Below are positions 1 through 8,649 of a stretch of DNA of 64,000 bases, in pieces. The stretch lies in assembly GCA_046049675.1 (NCBI GenBank), contig JBJORA010000118.1, positions 10,048 to 74,047 of the forward strand. The letters are read 5' to 3'. Origin of the DNA: CAIXQW01 sp046049675. GTDB taxonomy: Bacteria > Bacteroidota > Bacteroidia > Chitinophagales > Chitinophagaceae. Both the position numbers and the translations under genes were made by a program. The notes below the pieces were generated by a model. It made no database searches and was not told the DNA's origin. It saw nothing but the letters and a program-made list of their open reading frames with translations. Numbering within the stretch: position 1 is the first letter of the stretch; every line of letters starts with the position of its first letter.

Positions 1-2380
1 TATGTACATCATGGTAGACGAGTACCAAGATACCAATGGTACTCAAAATCGTTTGATACAATTGCTAGCAGATGCTGCTGGTTTAAATGCCCCAAATCTC
101 TTTGTAGTAGGCGACGACGATCAGAGTATTTTTAGATTCCAAGGGGCAAGCAGTGCTAATATGCGCATGGTAGAGCACAAGTACAGCGATAGTTTGCAAG
201 ATGTACAACTGGTAGATAATTTTAGGAGTACACAAGCTATCCTTGATTTTGCAGAAAGCTTTATTAAAGTAAACACAACGCGTATTAAAACAAACTTTAC
301 TGGCCTCACTAGCTACAGTAAAGCAGATAACTTAGTACCGCAGTGCTATGGGCTACTTAACGAACGACAAGAGTTTATTTATTTGGCGGAACGTATAAAA
401 GCACTTGTGCAACAAGGCGTCCCTACAAACGAGATCGCAGTGCTGATGACTAAAAACGACAAGCTGTCACGCATGTCGCAATATCTAAAACATCTTGGCA
501 TTCCTACTTATACAAAGAAGCACGGCGATATGCTAGAAATGACAGTGGTGAAATACATTTTTAGTATACTACACTATCTTTATCAAGAAGGTACAACAAG
601 CTATAGTGGTGTAAATACGCTCTTCAGGATTTTACATTTACCTTTCTTCAAGATTCCAGCTAACGACATCGCCATTGCTTCCTACATGTGTAGCCGCAGC
701 AGCGTGAGAGACTTTAGACGTTTCTTAAACGCGGTAGCTGATGGCACGCTTAGTGAAGAGATTGCAGCGCAAAATGCAGGAAGAAACGAGCAGCTAAATG
801 TTTCTGAAGAAATTCTTGCAGCCAATGCAATACTGGAGCAATTAATTGCTGATGCAGCTAACTTAAATGCTTACCAAGTGTTCAAAGAAGTAGTACATCG
901 CTGCAAAGTGCATCGGTATATTCTTACGCACGAATCAAAGATTGAATTACTAGATGAGCTAACAACCATGTTCGATTTTGTGGAAGCAGAAACTGCAGCT
1001 CGACCAGATTTGACGACTGCACGACTTGTAGAAGAATTACTTGTATTAAAAGACAACGGCATGCCTATTAGTCGTTCACGCGCTTTTGGAAAAGATAATG
1101 GCGTACAATTATTGACGATACATGGCAGCAAAGGTTTAGAATTTGAGCATGTGTTTGTTGCTGGAAATATTGCAGCAAATTGGGATACTAAGCGAGCAAT
1201 GAATGCAACATTTGGTTTGCCAGAAAATCTTACAAAAGATATTGAATTACAAAAGCAAGGCGGCGACAGTAACGACGACTTCCATCACGAAAACCGTAGA
1301 TTGCTTTATGTAGCATTTACACGTGCTAAAAAAACACTCACCTGTACTTATCATAGAAAAGGTAAGAATGACAAAGAACTAGAACCTAGCTGTTATTTAC
1401 TAGAGGCATTCAAAGACTTAAGTAATACACAGCCTGAACCAGCGTTTGAGGTAACAACTGAATTGCTCGCCTTCTATGAACCGGTTGATAGAACAGAAGA
1501 AAAAACGGCTGTTGAGCTACAAGAAATAGAAACTGCGCTGGTACAAGCACACTGCAAGGGTTTAGTACTAAGTGCAACATCACTAAACAAGTACCTTAAT
1601 TGTCAAATAGCCTATTACTATGATAAGGTATTGTCTGTACCAAGTGGTATAAATGAAAGTATGAGCTTTGGGTCGGCTTTGCACGATGCCATTGAAAAAT
1701 ATTTTATAGATAGCAAGCAACAAAACGCATGGCAAAGCAAACAACATTTATTGGACATCTTTGATCGTTTGATGTGGCAACGCAGAAGAAACTTTACACC
1801 AAAATCGGCTGAAGCACTTAGCACTTATGGTCAAGAAGTGTTGGCTACAAACTATGATCGCTTTATAAACGAGTGGCAGCTTAATAGTGAGATAGAATGG
1901 CGACCACAAGCAACTGTTGAAGTTGATGGTATTCCAATTGTTGGCTTCTTGGACCGCCTAGATTTTGATGGCAATGCATGTAATATTGTTGATTATAAAA
2001 GTGGCAATCCGGACAAAGCTGAAAAAGTAAAAAAGAACTTTGTAGCTGGTGGTCAAGCGGTAAGGGGTAAGGATACCCTTACGAAAGGCGGCGACTATTG
2101 GCGTCAGGGTGTTTTCTATAAATTGATTATAGATAATTGCAAAGAGGTCAATTGGGATGTTACTAGTGCAGAATTTATTTATCTAGAGCCAAGCAAACGA
2201 ACTGGCGAGATTTATAGCCAAAAGGTTTATATAAGAGATGAAGATTTAGCATTTGTAACGCAGCAATTGCGAGAAGCATACGATGGCATACAGGCACATG
2301 AGTTTAGCCAAGGTTGCGGTGAGCAGTTTTGCGATTGGTGCAATTTTGTAAAAGAAAATGCCCCGCAACCAATTAGGTAA
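1..2380 (+). CDS. UvrD/Rep-like DNA helicase with C-terminal Fe-S PD-(D/E)XK nuclease (5' truncated by window edge)
   Basis: The visible 792 residues (numbered from base 2) begin at helicase motif II (VDEYQDTN, residues 5-12), so the Walker A part lies outside the window. Motif III (GDDDQSIFRFQGA), the NFRS motif IV, motif V (HGSKGLEFEHVFVAG) and motif VI (RRLLYVAFTRAKK) follow in superfamily 1A order. The C-terminal third is a RecB/AddB-like nuclease: aspartates in FLDRLDF near residue 651 and the DYK triad at 664-666. Cys534 together with Cys772, Cys777 and Cys780 forms the one-plus-three layout of the 4Fe-4S clamp seen in AddB-type nucleases. The protein probably processes DNA ends or supports recombination repair. 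AddB neighbours, if any, are outside the window. The reading frame runs into a terminator hairpin that overlaps its last codons. Confidence 0.9.
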   Translation, partial: MYIMVDEYQDTNGTQNRLIQLLADAAGLNAPNLFVVGDDDQSIFRFQGASSANMRMVEHKYSDSLQDVQLVDNFRSTQAILDFAESFIKVNTTRIKTNFTGLTSYSKADNLVPQCYGLLNERQEFIYLAERIKALVQQGVPTNEIAVLMTKNDKLSRMSQYLKHLGIPTYTKKHGDMLEMTVVKYIFSILHYLYQEGTTSYSGVNTLFRILHLPFFKIPANDIAIASYMCSRSSVRDFRRFLNAVADGTLSEEIAAQNAGRNEQLNVSEEILAANAILEQLIADAANLNAYQVFKEVVHRCKVHRYILTHESKIELLDELTTMFDFVEAETAARPDLTTARLVEELLVLKDNGMPISRSRAFGKDNGVQLLTIHGSKGLEFEHVFVAGNIAANWDTKRAMNATFGLPENLTKDIELQKQGGDSNDDFHHENRRLLYVAFTRAKKTLTCTYHRKGKNDKELEPSCYLLEAFKDLSNTQPEPAFEVTTELLAFYEPVDRTEEKTAVELQEIETALVQAHCKGLVLSATSLNKYLNCQIAYYYDKVLSVPSGINESMSFGSALHDAIEKYFIDSKQQNAWQSKQHLLDIFDRLMWQRRRNFTPKSAEALSTYGQEVLATNYDRFINEWQLNSEIEWRPQATVEVDGIPIVGFLDRLDFDGNACNIVDYKSGNPDKAEKVKKNFVAGGQAVRGKDTLTKGGDYWRQGVFYKLIIDNCKEVNWDVTSAEFIYLEPSKRTGEIYSQKVYIRDEDLAFVTQQLREAYDGIQAHEFSQGCGEQFCDWCNFVKENAPQPIR

Positions 2381-2389
2381 CGGGGCATT
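2357..2389. terminator. Bidirectional terminator hairpin between convergent genes
   Basis: AATGCCCCG at 2357-2365 pairs perfectly with CGGGGCATT at 2381-2389, a 9-bp stem with five consecutive G-C pairs and a 15-base loop. The left arm and loop lie inside the last codons of the helicase-nuclease gene. On the minus strand the stem is followed by a T-rich run (2344-2356), which fits termination of the convergent T9SS cargo gene. The plus side has only a weak T tract. Confidence 0.6.
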
Positions 2390-2410
2390 ACAAAAGCTAA
2401 ATAATTTATT

Positions 2411-3094
2411 TTAGTGTTGTACGCTTAAAGTACTAGTGCCAGCTACAACGCCATTGCTACTGAAAGCTTTTACAATGTAAATGCCTGCAGGCAATTGCTC
2501 TACATTTAAGATCGTAGCGTTTGCAGTATTAGTCATTGGTGAAATCACGCGCTGACCCATTACGTTGTACAACTCTACGCTAGTATAAGTACCAACCACC
2601 GTAGCATTGTTCAATGCTGGATTAGGAACGACCTTAATATTATTCGCTGCCACATTGCTTATAGAAGTTGGCCAAATAACGGGGTTGATTGTAAAAGTGA
2701 GTTCTTGATTGCCAGTATTACTTACGATATCTACCTTCACAACTGCTGGCGTGCCAACAGCTGCTGACATTGGAACACTTACGATTGGCTCAATAAACAT
2801 ACTGTCGCCAGCTGCAATTGGATAAGTTCTTACTGTATTATCCCACGCATAACAGCTACCAGGTAAACTACAAATACCTACACCAGTATAATTGGCAGGC
2901 AAAACTGTATTTGTAGTATTCAGGTTCCAGTCTATGCTTGTTGCCATAGTACCTGTGTTTTTTACCACGATATACGGCTTAGATTGTGTGCCAACTAAGG
3001 CGTCAATTGTTTTATTAGTTGTGCTGAAAGTAACCTGCGCTTGCACAGTACCAATCGCCGCTATCGCTAAAACGCTAAATAATAACTTTTTCAT
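2411..3094 (-). CDS. Secreted protein with T9SS type A C-terminal sorting domain
   Basis: A 227-residue exported protein. I start it at the ATG at 3094 because this gives a clean signal peptide (MKKLLFSVLAIAAIGTVQA, then Q), and an AAGGAA-like site lies about 10 bases upstream. Earlier in-frame codons only add a charged leader. The middle is a beta-rich, Ig-like domain with no motif I can name. The last 75 or so residues are a typical T9SS type A signal: the VVPNPA start, the VELYNVMGQRV strand, LPAGIYIVKAF and a final strand. The protein is therefore expected to cross the outer membrane by the PorT-dependent system and to be released or surface-attached. A perfect TAnnTTTG element sits at 3124-3131. 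The function of the mature domain is unknown. Confidence 0.85.
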   Translation of the reverse strand: MKKLLFSVLAIAAIGTVQAQVTFSTTNKTIDALVGTQSKPYIVVKNTGTMATSIDWNLNTTNTVLPANYTGVGICSLPGSCYAWDNTVRTYPIAAGDSMFIEPIVSVPMSAAVGTPAVVKVDIVSNTGNQELTFTINPVIWPTSISNVAANNIKVVPNPALNNATVVGTYTSVELYNVMGQRVISPMTNTANATILNVEQLPAGIYIVKAFSSNGVVAGTSTLSVQH

Positions 3095-3123
3095 CTCTAT
3101 AAATTCCTTTTTGAATTGAAGCT

Positions 3124-3131
3124 CAAAGATA
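3124..3131 (-). promoter_or_regulatory. Predicted -7 element (TATCTTTG) for the small T9SS cargo gene
   Basis: A perfect match to the Bacteroidota -7 consensus TAnnTTTG, 29 bases upstream of the ATG at 3094. I see no clear -33 TTTG at the usual spacing. Confidence 0.5.
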
Positions 3132-3261
3132 GCATTAAAATTATGCATCGTGAATAATATGCGGCAAATAGGAAGAACTTAGGGATTGTTTCGCAGTTAC
3201 GTAAATGAAATGTTGTCGAGTGCCTGAGGTTTATATGCACACATCAAATGTTAAAATTCTA

Positions 3262-3933
3262 TTAGCGTAAAGCCGCGTCAATCAAAGACTGCAAGTAATC
3301 CTGCACATACTTTTCTGCGCTTTGGTTCTTGCCGTCTGTAAGGCGCGGCAGATAGCGTACAAAGTACAACTGCTGATGCGCAGTTTCTATGATAGTGCTG
3401 GCTAAAGAATGTGGATACGTGTAATCGGGCTTAAGCGATTGTATGACGTCTGCTATGCAAGAGCACAAATCTTTGTAAGCAATAAAATAGTCTTGGCTAT
3501 TGAGTTCGCTAACGTTGCGCACAAGATAAACCTTACTGCTTTCTACATGAATAATCTGATTGAGCTTCTGTAAATCATAGGAGACCGAAAAACCTGGATT
3601 TGGCTCGCCACATACCAAAATGTGCACTATTCGCCTGATTTGCTCATTTGGATCCTTGAAACTACCACAAATATTATTGCAAACCAGGTGCAAATAACTC
3701 CAATACCAAGCACTGATATAGAGTAATAGCTTGTGCTTATTCTCAAAATAACGGTAAATGCCGGCCTCTGTGGTGCCTAATTTTGTGGCCAATTTCCTAA
3801 ATGTAAACTCCTCAAAGCCCAATTCATGCATCAAATCTATGCTGCCGGCTATGATTTGCTTGCCCAAATTTGTAGCATCTGGGTTGCGAACATAGCTTGT
3901 TGAAGCCAATTGTATGTTTAAGGTGTAGTGCAT
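3262..3933 (-). CDS. TetR/AcrR-family transcriptional regulator
   Basis: A 223-residue regulator. Residues about 23-75 form a TetR N-terminal domain with the helix-turn-helix around FTFRKLATKLGTTEAGIYRYFENK. The rest is a divergent ligand-binding helical domain with no recognisable ligand class. I choose the ATG at 3933. An in-frame TTG at 3966 would fall inside a perfect TAnnTTTG promoter element (3964-3971) and is unlikely to be translated. The gene is divergent from the ABC/HlyD/TolC operon, and the 133-bp gap holds three copies of a 7-bp half-site. This indicates that the protein represses the exporter operon and probably itself, with release by an unknown inducer that may be an export substrate. 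Confidence 0.85.
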   Translation of the reverse strand: MHYTLNIQLASTSYVRNPDATNLGKQIIAGSIDLMHELGFEEFTFRKLATKLGTTEAGIYRYFENKHKLLLYISAWYWSYLHLVCNNICGSFKDPNEQIRRIVHILVCGEPNPGFSVSYDLQKLNQIIHVESSKVYLVRNVSELNSQDYFIAYKDLCSCIADVIQSLKPDYTYPHSLASTIIETAHQQLYFVRYLPRLTDGKNQSAEKYVQDYLQSLIDAALR

Positions 3934-3963
3934 GAAACCGCTACAAAGTTGAATTTTATTGAG

Positions 3964-3971
3964 CAAAACTA
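3964..3971 (-). promoter_or_regulatory. Predicted -7 element (TAGTTTTG) for the TetR gene
   Basis: A perfect TAnnTTTG match on the minus strand, about 30 bases upstream of the ATG at 3933. It overlaps the alternative TTG codon at 3966 and so argues for the ATG start. The operator repeats at 4010-4037 lie about 40 bases further upstream. Confidence 0.55.
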
Positions 3972-4009
3972 GGCTTGCTGGCAGATAGAAAGAAAATGAT
4001 TAATATAAA

Positions 4010-4037
4010 TACTATCTATTATGATAGTAATACTATC
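4010..4037. promoter_or_regulatory. Predicted TetR operator with three alternating half-sites
   Basis: TACTATC at 4010-4016, its complement GATAGTA at 4023-4029 and TACTATC again at 4031-4037. The second and third make a perfect 7-1-7 palindrome, and the first and second a 7-6-7 palindrome. The two same-strand copies are exactly 21 bp apart, two helical turns. The site sits between the divergent TetR and exporter genes and covers the expected -33 region of the exporter promoter (-7 element at 4054-4061), as expected for a repressor. Confidence 0.7.
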
Positions 4038-4053
4038 TTTTGCAAAAGTAGAA

Positions 4054-4061
4054 TATATTTG
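4054..4061 (+). promoter_or_regulatory. Predicted -7 element (TATATTTG) for the exporter operon
   Basis: A perfect TAnnTTTG match ending five bases before the ATG at 4067. Transcription would begin at or next to the start codon, giving a leaderless or near-leaderless mRNA. No TTTG is seen at -33, where the operator lies. Confidence 0.5.
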
Positions 4062-4066
4062 CCAAA

Positions 4067-5734
4067 ATGGCTAATCAAGAAACTCCAAGGCCGATTTCAC
4101 GCTTGTGGTTGCTATTACGCGACCATAAGAACGATATTTTTAATATCTATGCGTACGCTGTGCTCGGTGGTCTAATGCAATTGGTAGTGCCACTTGGTAT
4201 TCAAAGCATCATCAGTTTTGTTATGGGTGCTACAATTAGTACATCCATCTACATACTTATCGCTATGGTAATCGTTGCGGTACTGCTTGTTGGTATTTTT
4301 CAAATTAATACCATGAAGATTATTGAGAAAATCCAACAGAAAATATTTGTTGGCAATGCTTTTGCTTTTGCCGAAAACATTCCACGCATGGATCTCAAAA
4401 GCACCGATCGCATTTATTTGCCAGAATTTGTAAACCGCTTTTTTGATACGCTCAATGTACAGAAAGGTCTTAGCAAGATTCTTATCGAAGTGCCAATTGC
4501 CTCAATTCAAATTTTATTTGGCCTAGGGCTTCTAAGCTTCTACAATCCCATCTTTATTGGCTTTGGCATCATACTCGTTTTTATGCTTTACCTTATACTA
4601 CAGTTTACAAGTAGACGCGGTATTCAAACGAGCTTAAAGGAAAGTTCGTATAAGTACAGTGTCGTTGCTTGGTTGCAAGAAATGGCGCGTATCATCAAGA
4701 GCTTTAAATTTAGCCAAGGCACTCACCTCAATTTACGTAAAACAGATCAAGATGTTTTAGGATACCTTGATGCACGTACAAATCACTTCAAGGTGCTTTT
4801 GCTGCAGTACAAAATTCTTGTTGTATTCAAAATTCTTATTACGGGCTTTATGCTTATTGCGGGCACTATGTTACTATTAGAACAAAAGCTTAATGTTGGA
4901 GCCTTTATTGCAGCAGAAATTGTGATACTAACAATACTTGGTGCAGTGGAAAAACTAATAAGCAGCCTAGATAGCGTATACGATGTTGTAACAGGTTTAG
5001 AAAAAGTAGCTAGCGTTAAAGAAACACCATTAGAAAAACAAGGCACACAGTCTTTTGAGCTACATCAAGATGGCATTGCAGTGCGATTACATAATTTAAG
5101 TTTTGGTTATGAAGACAAAACAACTGTGCTCAATAATGTTAATCTAGATATTAAGCCAGGCCAGAAGATTTGCTTTACAGGTAAAGACGCTTCAGGCAAA
5201 ACAACCCTACTAAAATTACTTAGTGGAAGTTACAGCGACTATAGTGGTATGCTACATGTAAACCATCAGCCACTACATAGTTATAATCTACAAACATTGC
5301 GCCAAAATACCGGCACCTACTTGCAACACCAAGATATCTTTAAGGGTACCGTTTTTGAGAATATTACTTTAGGCAAAGAGGCGATTAGTGCCAATCAAGT
5401 TATTGAGTTGGCTAAACATTTAGGAATTCAAGATTTCTTAAATAATATTCCAATGGGCTTAGATGAGTTGCTAGATCCAACTGGCAAACGATTAAGCACA
5501 AAAATTATTGAAAGCATTTTAGTTTTGCGTGCACTGGTTCATAAGCCCCAATTACTTTTGCTAGAAGAACCATGGCTTTCCTTTAGTGATGAGGTGAAAG
5601 CTAAAATGATTAACTATTTACTGCATCAAACGCCAGATACAACGGTATTGATTGTAACTACAGAGTCTGCATTTATGAGTGCATGCGACGTACATTTTGA
5701 ATTAAGCAACGGAACCATTGTAAAAGTAAAGTAA
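4067..5734 (+). CDS. ABC transporter, fused membrane and ATP-binding domains, degenerate NBD (type I secretion-like exporter)
   Basis: A 555-residue half-transporter: about six membrane segments within residues 25-310, then a nucleotide-binding domain from about 340. Walker A is intact (GKDASGKTT, residues 372-380) and the Q-loop glutamine (LQHQDIFKGT) is present. Three other ATPase motifs deviate: the LSGGQ signature reads LSTKI (476-480), the Walker B aspartate is replaced (LLLLEEPW, Glu500-Glu501), and the H-loop histidine is threonine (IVTTES, near 532). ATP binding is likely kept, but hydrolysis may be weak or use an altered site. There is no N-terminal C39 peptidase domain. The gene is first in an operon with an HlyD-type adaptor (stop and start share one base) and a TolC-type channel, and probably forms the inner-membrane part of a tripartite exporter. 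The substrate is unknown. Confidence 0.87.
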   Translation: MANQETPRPISRLWLLLRDHKNDIFNIYAYAVLGGLMQLVVPLGIQSIISFVMGATISTSIYILIAMVIVAVLLVGIFQINTMKIIEKIQQKIFVGNAFAFAENIPRMDLKSTDRIYLPEFVNRFFDTLNVQKGLSKILIEVPIASIQILFGLGLLSFYNPIFIGFGIILVFMLYLILQFTSRRGIQTSLKESSYKYSVVAWLQEMARIIKSFKFSQGTHLNLRKTDQDVLGYLDARTNHFKVLLLQYKILVVFKILITGFMLIAGTMLLLEQKLNVGAFIAAEIVILTILGAVEKLISSLDSVYDVVTGLEKVASVKETPLEKQGTQSFELHQDGIAVRLHNLSFGYEDKTTVLNNVNLDIKPGQKICFTGKDASGKTTLLKLLSGSYSDYSGMLHVNHQPLHSYNLQTLRQNTGTYLQHQDIFKGTVFENITLGKEAISANQVIELAKHLGIQDFLNNIPMGLDELLDPTGKRLSTKIIESILVLRALVHKPQLLLLEEPWLSFSDEVKAKMINYLLHQTPDTTVLIVTTESAFMSACDVHFELSNGTIVKVK

Positions 5735-7080
5735 TGAGTACTAACACATCTACATACAGCGAACTAGCCAATGTGCAGAGTTTTGCAAAGGCGTATCGCA
5801 GCAATTACAATAGTAAAGCTGGCCGATGGGCTATTGGTGTTCTTGTAGCACTAATAGGTGCCATGTTTTTGCCGTGGACACAAAATATTCGTGCCAAAGG
5901 AAGTGTAACGACGCTTTACCAAGAGCAACGCCCACAAAATATTAATTCGCCAATACCTGGCAAGATTGCCAAGTGGTTTGTAAAGGAAGGCGATAAAGTA
6001 AAGAAAGGTGATACCATTTTAGAAATTACTGAAATTAAGGAAGACTATCTTGACCCACAATTAGTGCAACGTACACGCGAACAGTTGACGGCAAAAAAAG
6101 GTGGTATAGATTTCTATAGAAACAAAATTTCTACAGCTGACGCACAAATCAATGCGCTCAGAAATGCATTGCAATTCAAGCAGGCACAACTGAAAAATAA
6201 ATTGCAACAACTGCAAAGTAAACTTGCTGCAGAACGCGCAGATTCAAAGGCTGCTGATAACGATTTACACTTTGCCGAAGACCAATTCAAACGTCAGCAG
6301 AAGATGTTTGATGAAGGCTTGGTATCGCAAACAGCATTGCAGCAACGTAATCAAGCATTTTTGAATGCGCTTGCTAAGAAGACAACTGCGGATAATAAAA
6401 TTTTACAAACTCAGCAAGAGATTGCTAATATCGGCATTGAGCAAAGCACTGTTGAGCAAGAGTACACAGAAAAAATTAGTAAAACAGAAGGCGATAAGTT
6501 TAGTTCCTTAACTGCAATTGCAAGTTCTGAAGCTGAGGTTGCCAAACTAGAAAACCAAGTGAGCAATTATGTGATACGCAACGACATGTATATTATCCTT
6601 GCGCCGCAAGACGGTCAAATTGTGCAAGCCAATAAAGCTGGCATTGGCGAAATTGTAAAAGAGGGCGAACGCATTACCGTGATTGTTCCAAAAGATGCAC
6701 ATTATGCAGTAGAAATGTTTGTACGACCTGTAGATCTACCGCTTGTTAATAACGGCCAAAAGGTGCGCTTTACTTTTGATGGATTTCCAGCTATTGTGTT
6801 TAGTGGTTGGCCCAATAATAGCTTTGGTACATTTGGTGGTATAATTGTTGCCCACGAAAATTCTATTAGTGATAATGGTCTATTTAGGGTACTTGTAACG
6901 GAAGATACGACTGACAAACCGTGGCCAAAAGAACTGAAAATTGGCAGTGGCGCGCAAGGCATTGCATTGCTAAATGATGTGCCTATTGGCTACGAGTTAT
7001 GGCGAAACATCAATGGTTTCCCGCCAGACTTTTATGTAGAAGATAGCAAGACAAAAAAACAAAGCGCAAAAGACAAGTAA
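5734..7080 (+). CDS. HlyD-family membrane fusion (periplasmic adaptor) protein
   Basis: A 448-residue adaptor linking the ABC protein to the outer-membrane channel. It has one membrane helix at residues 31-49, the first half of a biotinyl-lipoyl-like domain at about 68-100 (SPIPGKIAKWFVKEGDKV), a long glutamine/lysine/alanine-rich coiled-coil hairpin at about 108-280, the second lipoyl half at about 288-325 (APQDGQIVQANKAG), and a beta-barrel region afterwards. The length is normal for the family. Its ATG overlaps the stop codon of the ABC gene by one base (TAATG), so translation is probably coupled. The next gene follows after three bases. Confidence 0.92.
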   Translation: MSTNTSTYSELANVQSFAKAYRSNYNSKAGRWAIGVLVALIGAMFLPWTQNIRAKGSVTTLYQEQRPQNINSPIPGKIAKWFVKEGDKVKKGDTILEITEIKEDYLDPQLVQRTREQLTAKKGGIDFYRNKISTADAQINALRNALQFKQAQLKNKLQQLQSKLAAERADSKAADNDLHFAEDQFKRQQKMFDEGLVSQTALQQRNQAFLNALAKKTTADNKILQTQQEIANIGIEQSTVEQEYTEKISKTEGDKFSSLTAIASSEAEVAKLENQVSNYVIRNDMYIILAPQDGQIVQANKAGIGEIVKEGERITVIVPKDAHYAVEMFVRPVDLPLVNNGQKVRFTFDGFPAIVFSGWPNNSFGTFGGIIVAHENSISDNGLFRVLVTEDTTDKPWPKELKIGSGAQGIALLNDVPIGYELWRNINGFPPDFYVEDSKTKKQSAKDK

Positions 7081-7083
7081 GGC

Positions 7084-8487
7084 ATGAAGTATATAGCACT
7101 TATAGGAGCACTTTGTTTTGCATTTGCAAGTCATGCGCAAGAGTCGCAAAATGTGTGGACGATTACCGATGTATTGCAGCAGGTGCGTCAGTACCACCCT
7201 ATTGTAAAGCAAGCAGGTGTAAACATTGAAATCGCCGACGCAGAACGCTTAGCTTCTCGTGGCGCATTTGACCCACAATTGAATCACTATAGTGCTAGTA
7301 AAACACTAGATGGCACACAGTATTACAATTACCACAATCCACAAATTACGGTGCCAACATTATACGGCCCTAATGTAGTTGTCGGTACAGAATACCTTAG
7401 TGGTGGTAATATAGATCCAACAGAAACAAAGGGCTATAGCAGTTATATCGGTGTAAATATTCCACTAGCACAAGGTTTACTCTACGACAAACGCAGGGCT
7501 ATTTTGCACAAAGCGCAGGTGTACTATCAAATGAGTGAGGTTGAGCAGCGTGCGATGGTAAATGATATTCTGATGCAGAGCATTGACTGCTATTGGCATT
7601 GGGTAAAGCAATACGAGTTTTACAATATCATAAGTAAAAATGTGGCGGTAACAGCCGAGCGTTTTGTACTTGTAAAAAAAGCATATGCTAATGGCGAACG
7701 CCCTGCCATTGATACGGTGGAACTTCTGGCACAGCTTAATAGTTTTGAATTATTAAAACAACAAGAATGGCTTGGATTACAACAAGCACGCATAGATTTA
7801 AGCACTTTCTTGTGGCTAGAAAATAATATACCTATTAATTTGGATGATAGCAGCAGGCCAAATCCTAAATGGCAAGTAGAAGAAGCTGCAAACACGAATA
7901 ACAAAGCTTTAGAAGACTGGTTAGTGGCAGCAAGTGGCAGCCATCCTTTACTGCAGCAGTACGATAATAAACTGCAGGCGCTCAATATTGATAAACGCTT
8001 GGCAAAACAAGCACTATTGCCAAAAGTAGATTTTCAGTACAATCAACTTGGCAAGGATTGGGCATTGCACAGAACACTTGTAACAGGCCCCTTGTTTACA
8101 GACAATAACCAATGGAACCTAAAAGTAAGTATGCCCCTGCTTTTGCGTGAGGCTAGAGGTAACTATAAAGTGGCAGAACTCAATATTTTACAAAACAAGC
8201 TACAGCGTGCGCAAAAACTCAATCTTATCCAAAACAAAGTGCAATCGTACTATGTAGAATATCTATCCTTGCAAAAGCAATTAGAGATTCAGCGTCTAGC
8301 TTACAGTAACTATTCTCGACTTGTGTACGCAGAAGAGCAGAAATTTTTTAATGGCGAAAGCAGTATCTTTCTAATTAATAGCCGCGAAAATAAAGCCCTT
8401 GAAGCACTAGAAAAACTAGTTGAACTACAAACCAAACTCGGCAAGGTGCAGTATAGTATACAGTGGGCCGCGGGGATGTTGAAGTAG
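7084..8487 (+). CDS. TolC-family outer-membrane efflux channel
   Basis: A 467-residue protein with a signal peptide (MKYIALIGALCFAFASHAQ). It has two long helical hairpins rich in alanine, leucine and glutamine, separated by beta segments (for example SSYIGVNIPLAQGL and NQWNLKVSMPLLL), the usual OEP/TolC duplication. It starts three bases after the adaptor stop and so ends the exporter operon. In the assembled machine it would be the outer-membrane exit for whatever the ABC and HlyD proteins deliver. The 162-bp stretch downstream (8488-8649) contains no clear terminator hairpin. Confidence 0.9.
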   Translation: MKYIALIGALCFAFASHAQESQNVWTITDVLQQVRQYHPIVKQAGVNIEIADAERLASRGAFDPQLNHYSASKTLDGTQYYNYHNPQITVPTLYGPNVVVGTEYLSGGNIDPTETKGYSSYIGVNIPLAQGLLYDKRRAILHKAQVYYQMSEVEQRAMVNDILMQSIDCYWHWVKQYEFYNIISKNVAVTAERFVLVKKAYANGERPAIDTVELLAQLNSFELLKQQEWLGLQQARIDLSTFLWLENNIPINLDDSSRPNPKWQVEEAANTNNKALEDWLVAASGSHPLLQQYDNKLQALNIDKRLAKQALLPKVDFQYNQLGKDWALHRTLVTGPLFTDNNQWNLKVSMPLLLREARGNYKVAELNILQNKLQRAQKLNLIQNKVQSYYVEYLSLQKQLEIQRLAYSNYSRLVYAEEQKFFNGESSIFLINSRENKALEALEKLVELQTKLGKVQYSIQWAAGMLK

Positions 8488-8649
8488 TTGTGGCGGCAAA
8501 TTACTGCATAGCCAAAGTGGGCTTAATTGAAAACGAAGCAGATTAAACTTACTATTTCTCCCATAATTTTTGTAAATTGCATCAACAACGCGCCTGTGTT
8601 TGTATGTGGGTATGGATGCTGTGAAATTCTTAATTAAACTTAATCGCGT

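Noticed and set aside
3934..3966. Longer TetR protein starting at TTG 3966
   Set aside because: The TTG lies inside a perfect TAnnTTTG promoter element on the same strand, so it would not be within the transcript.
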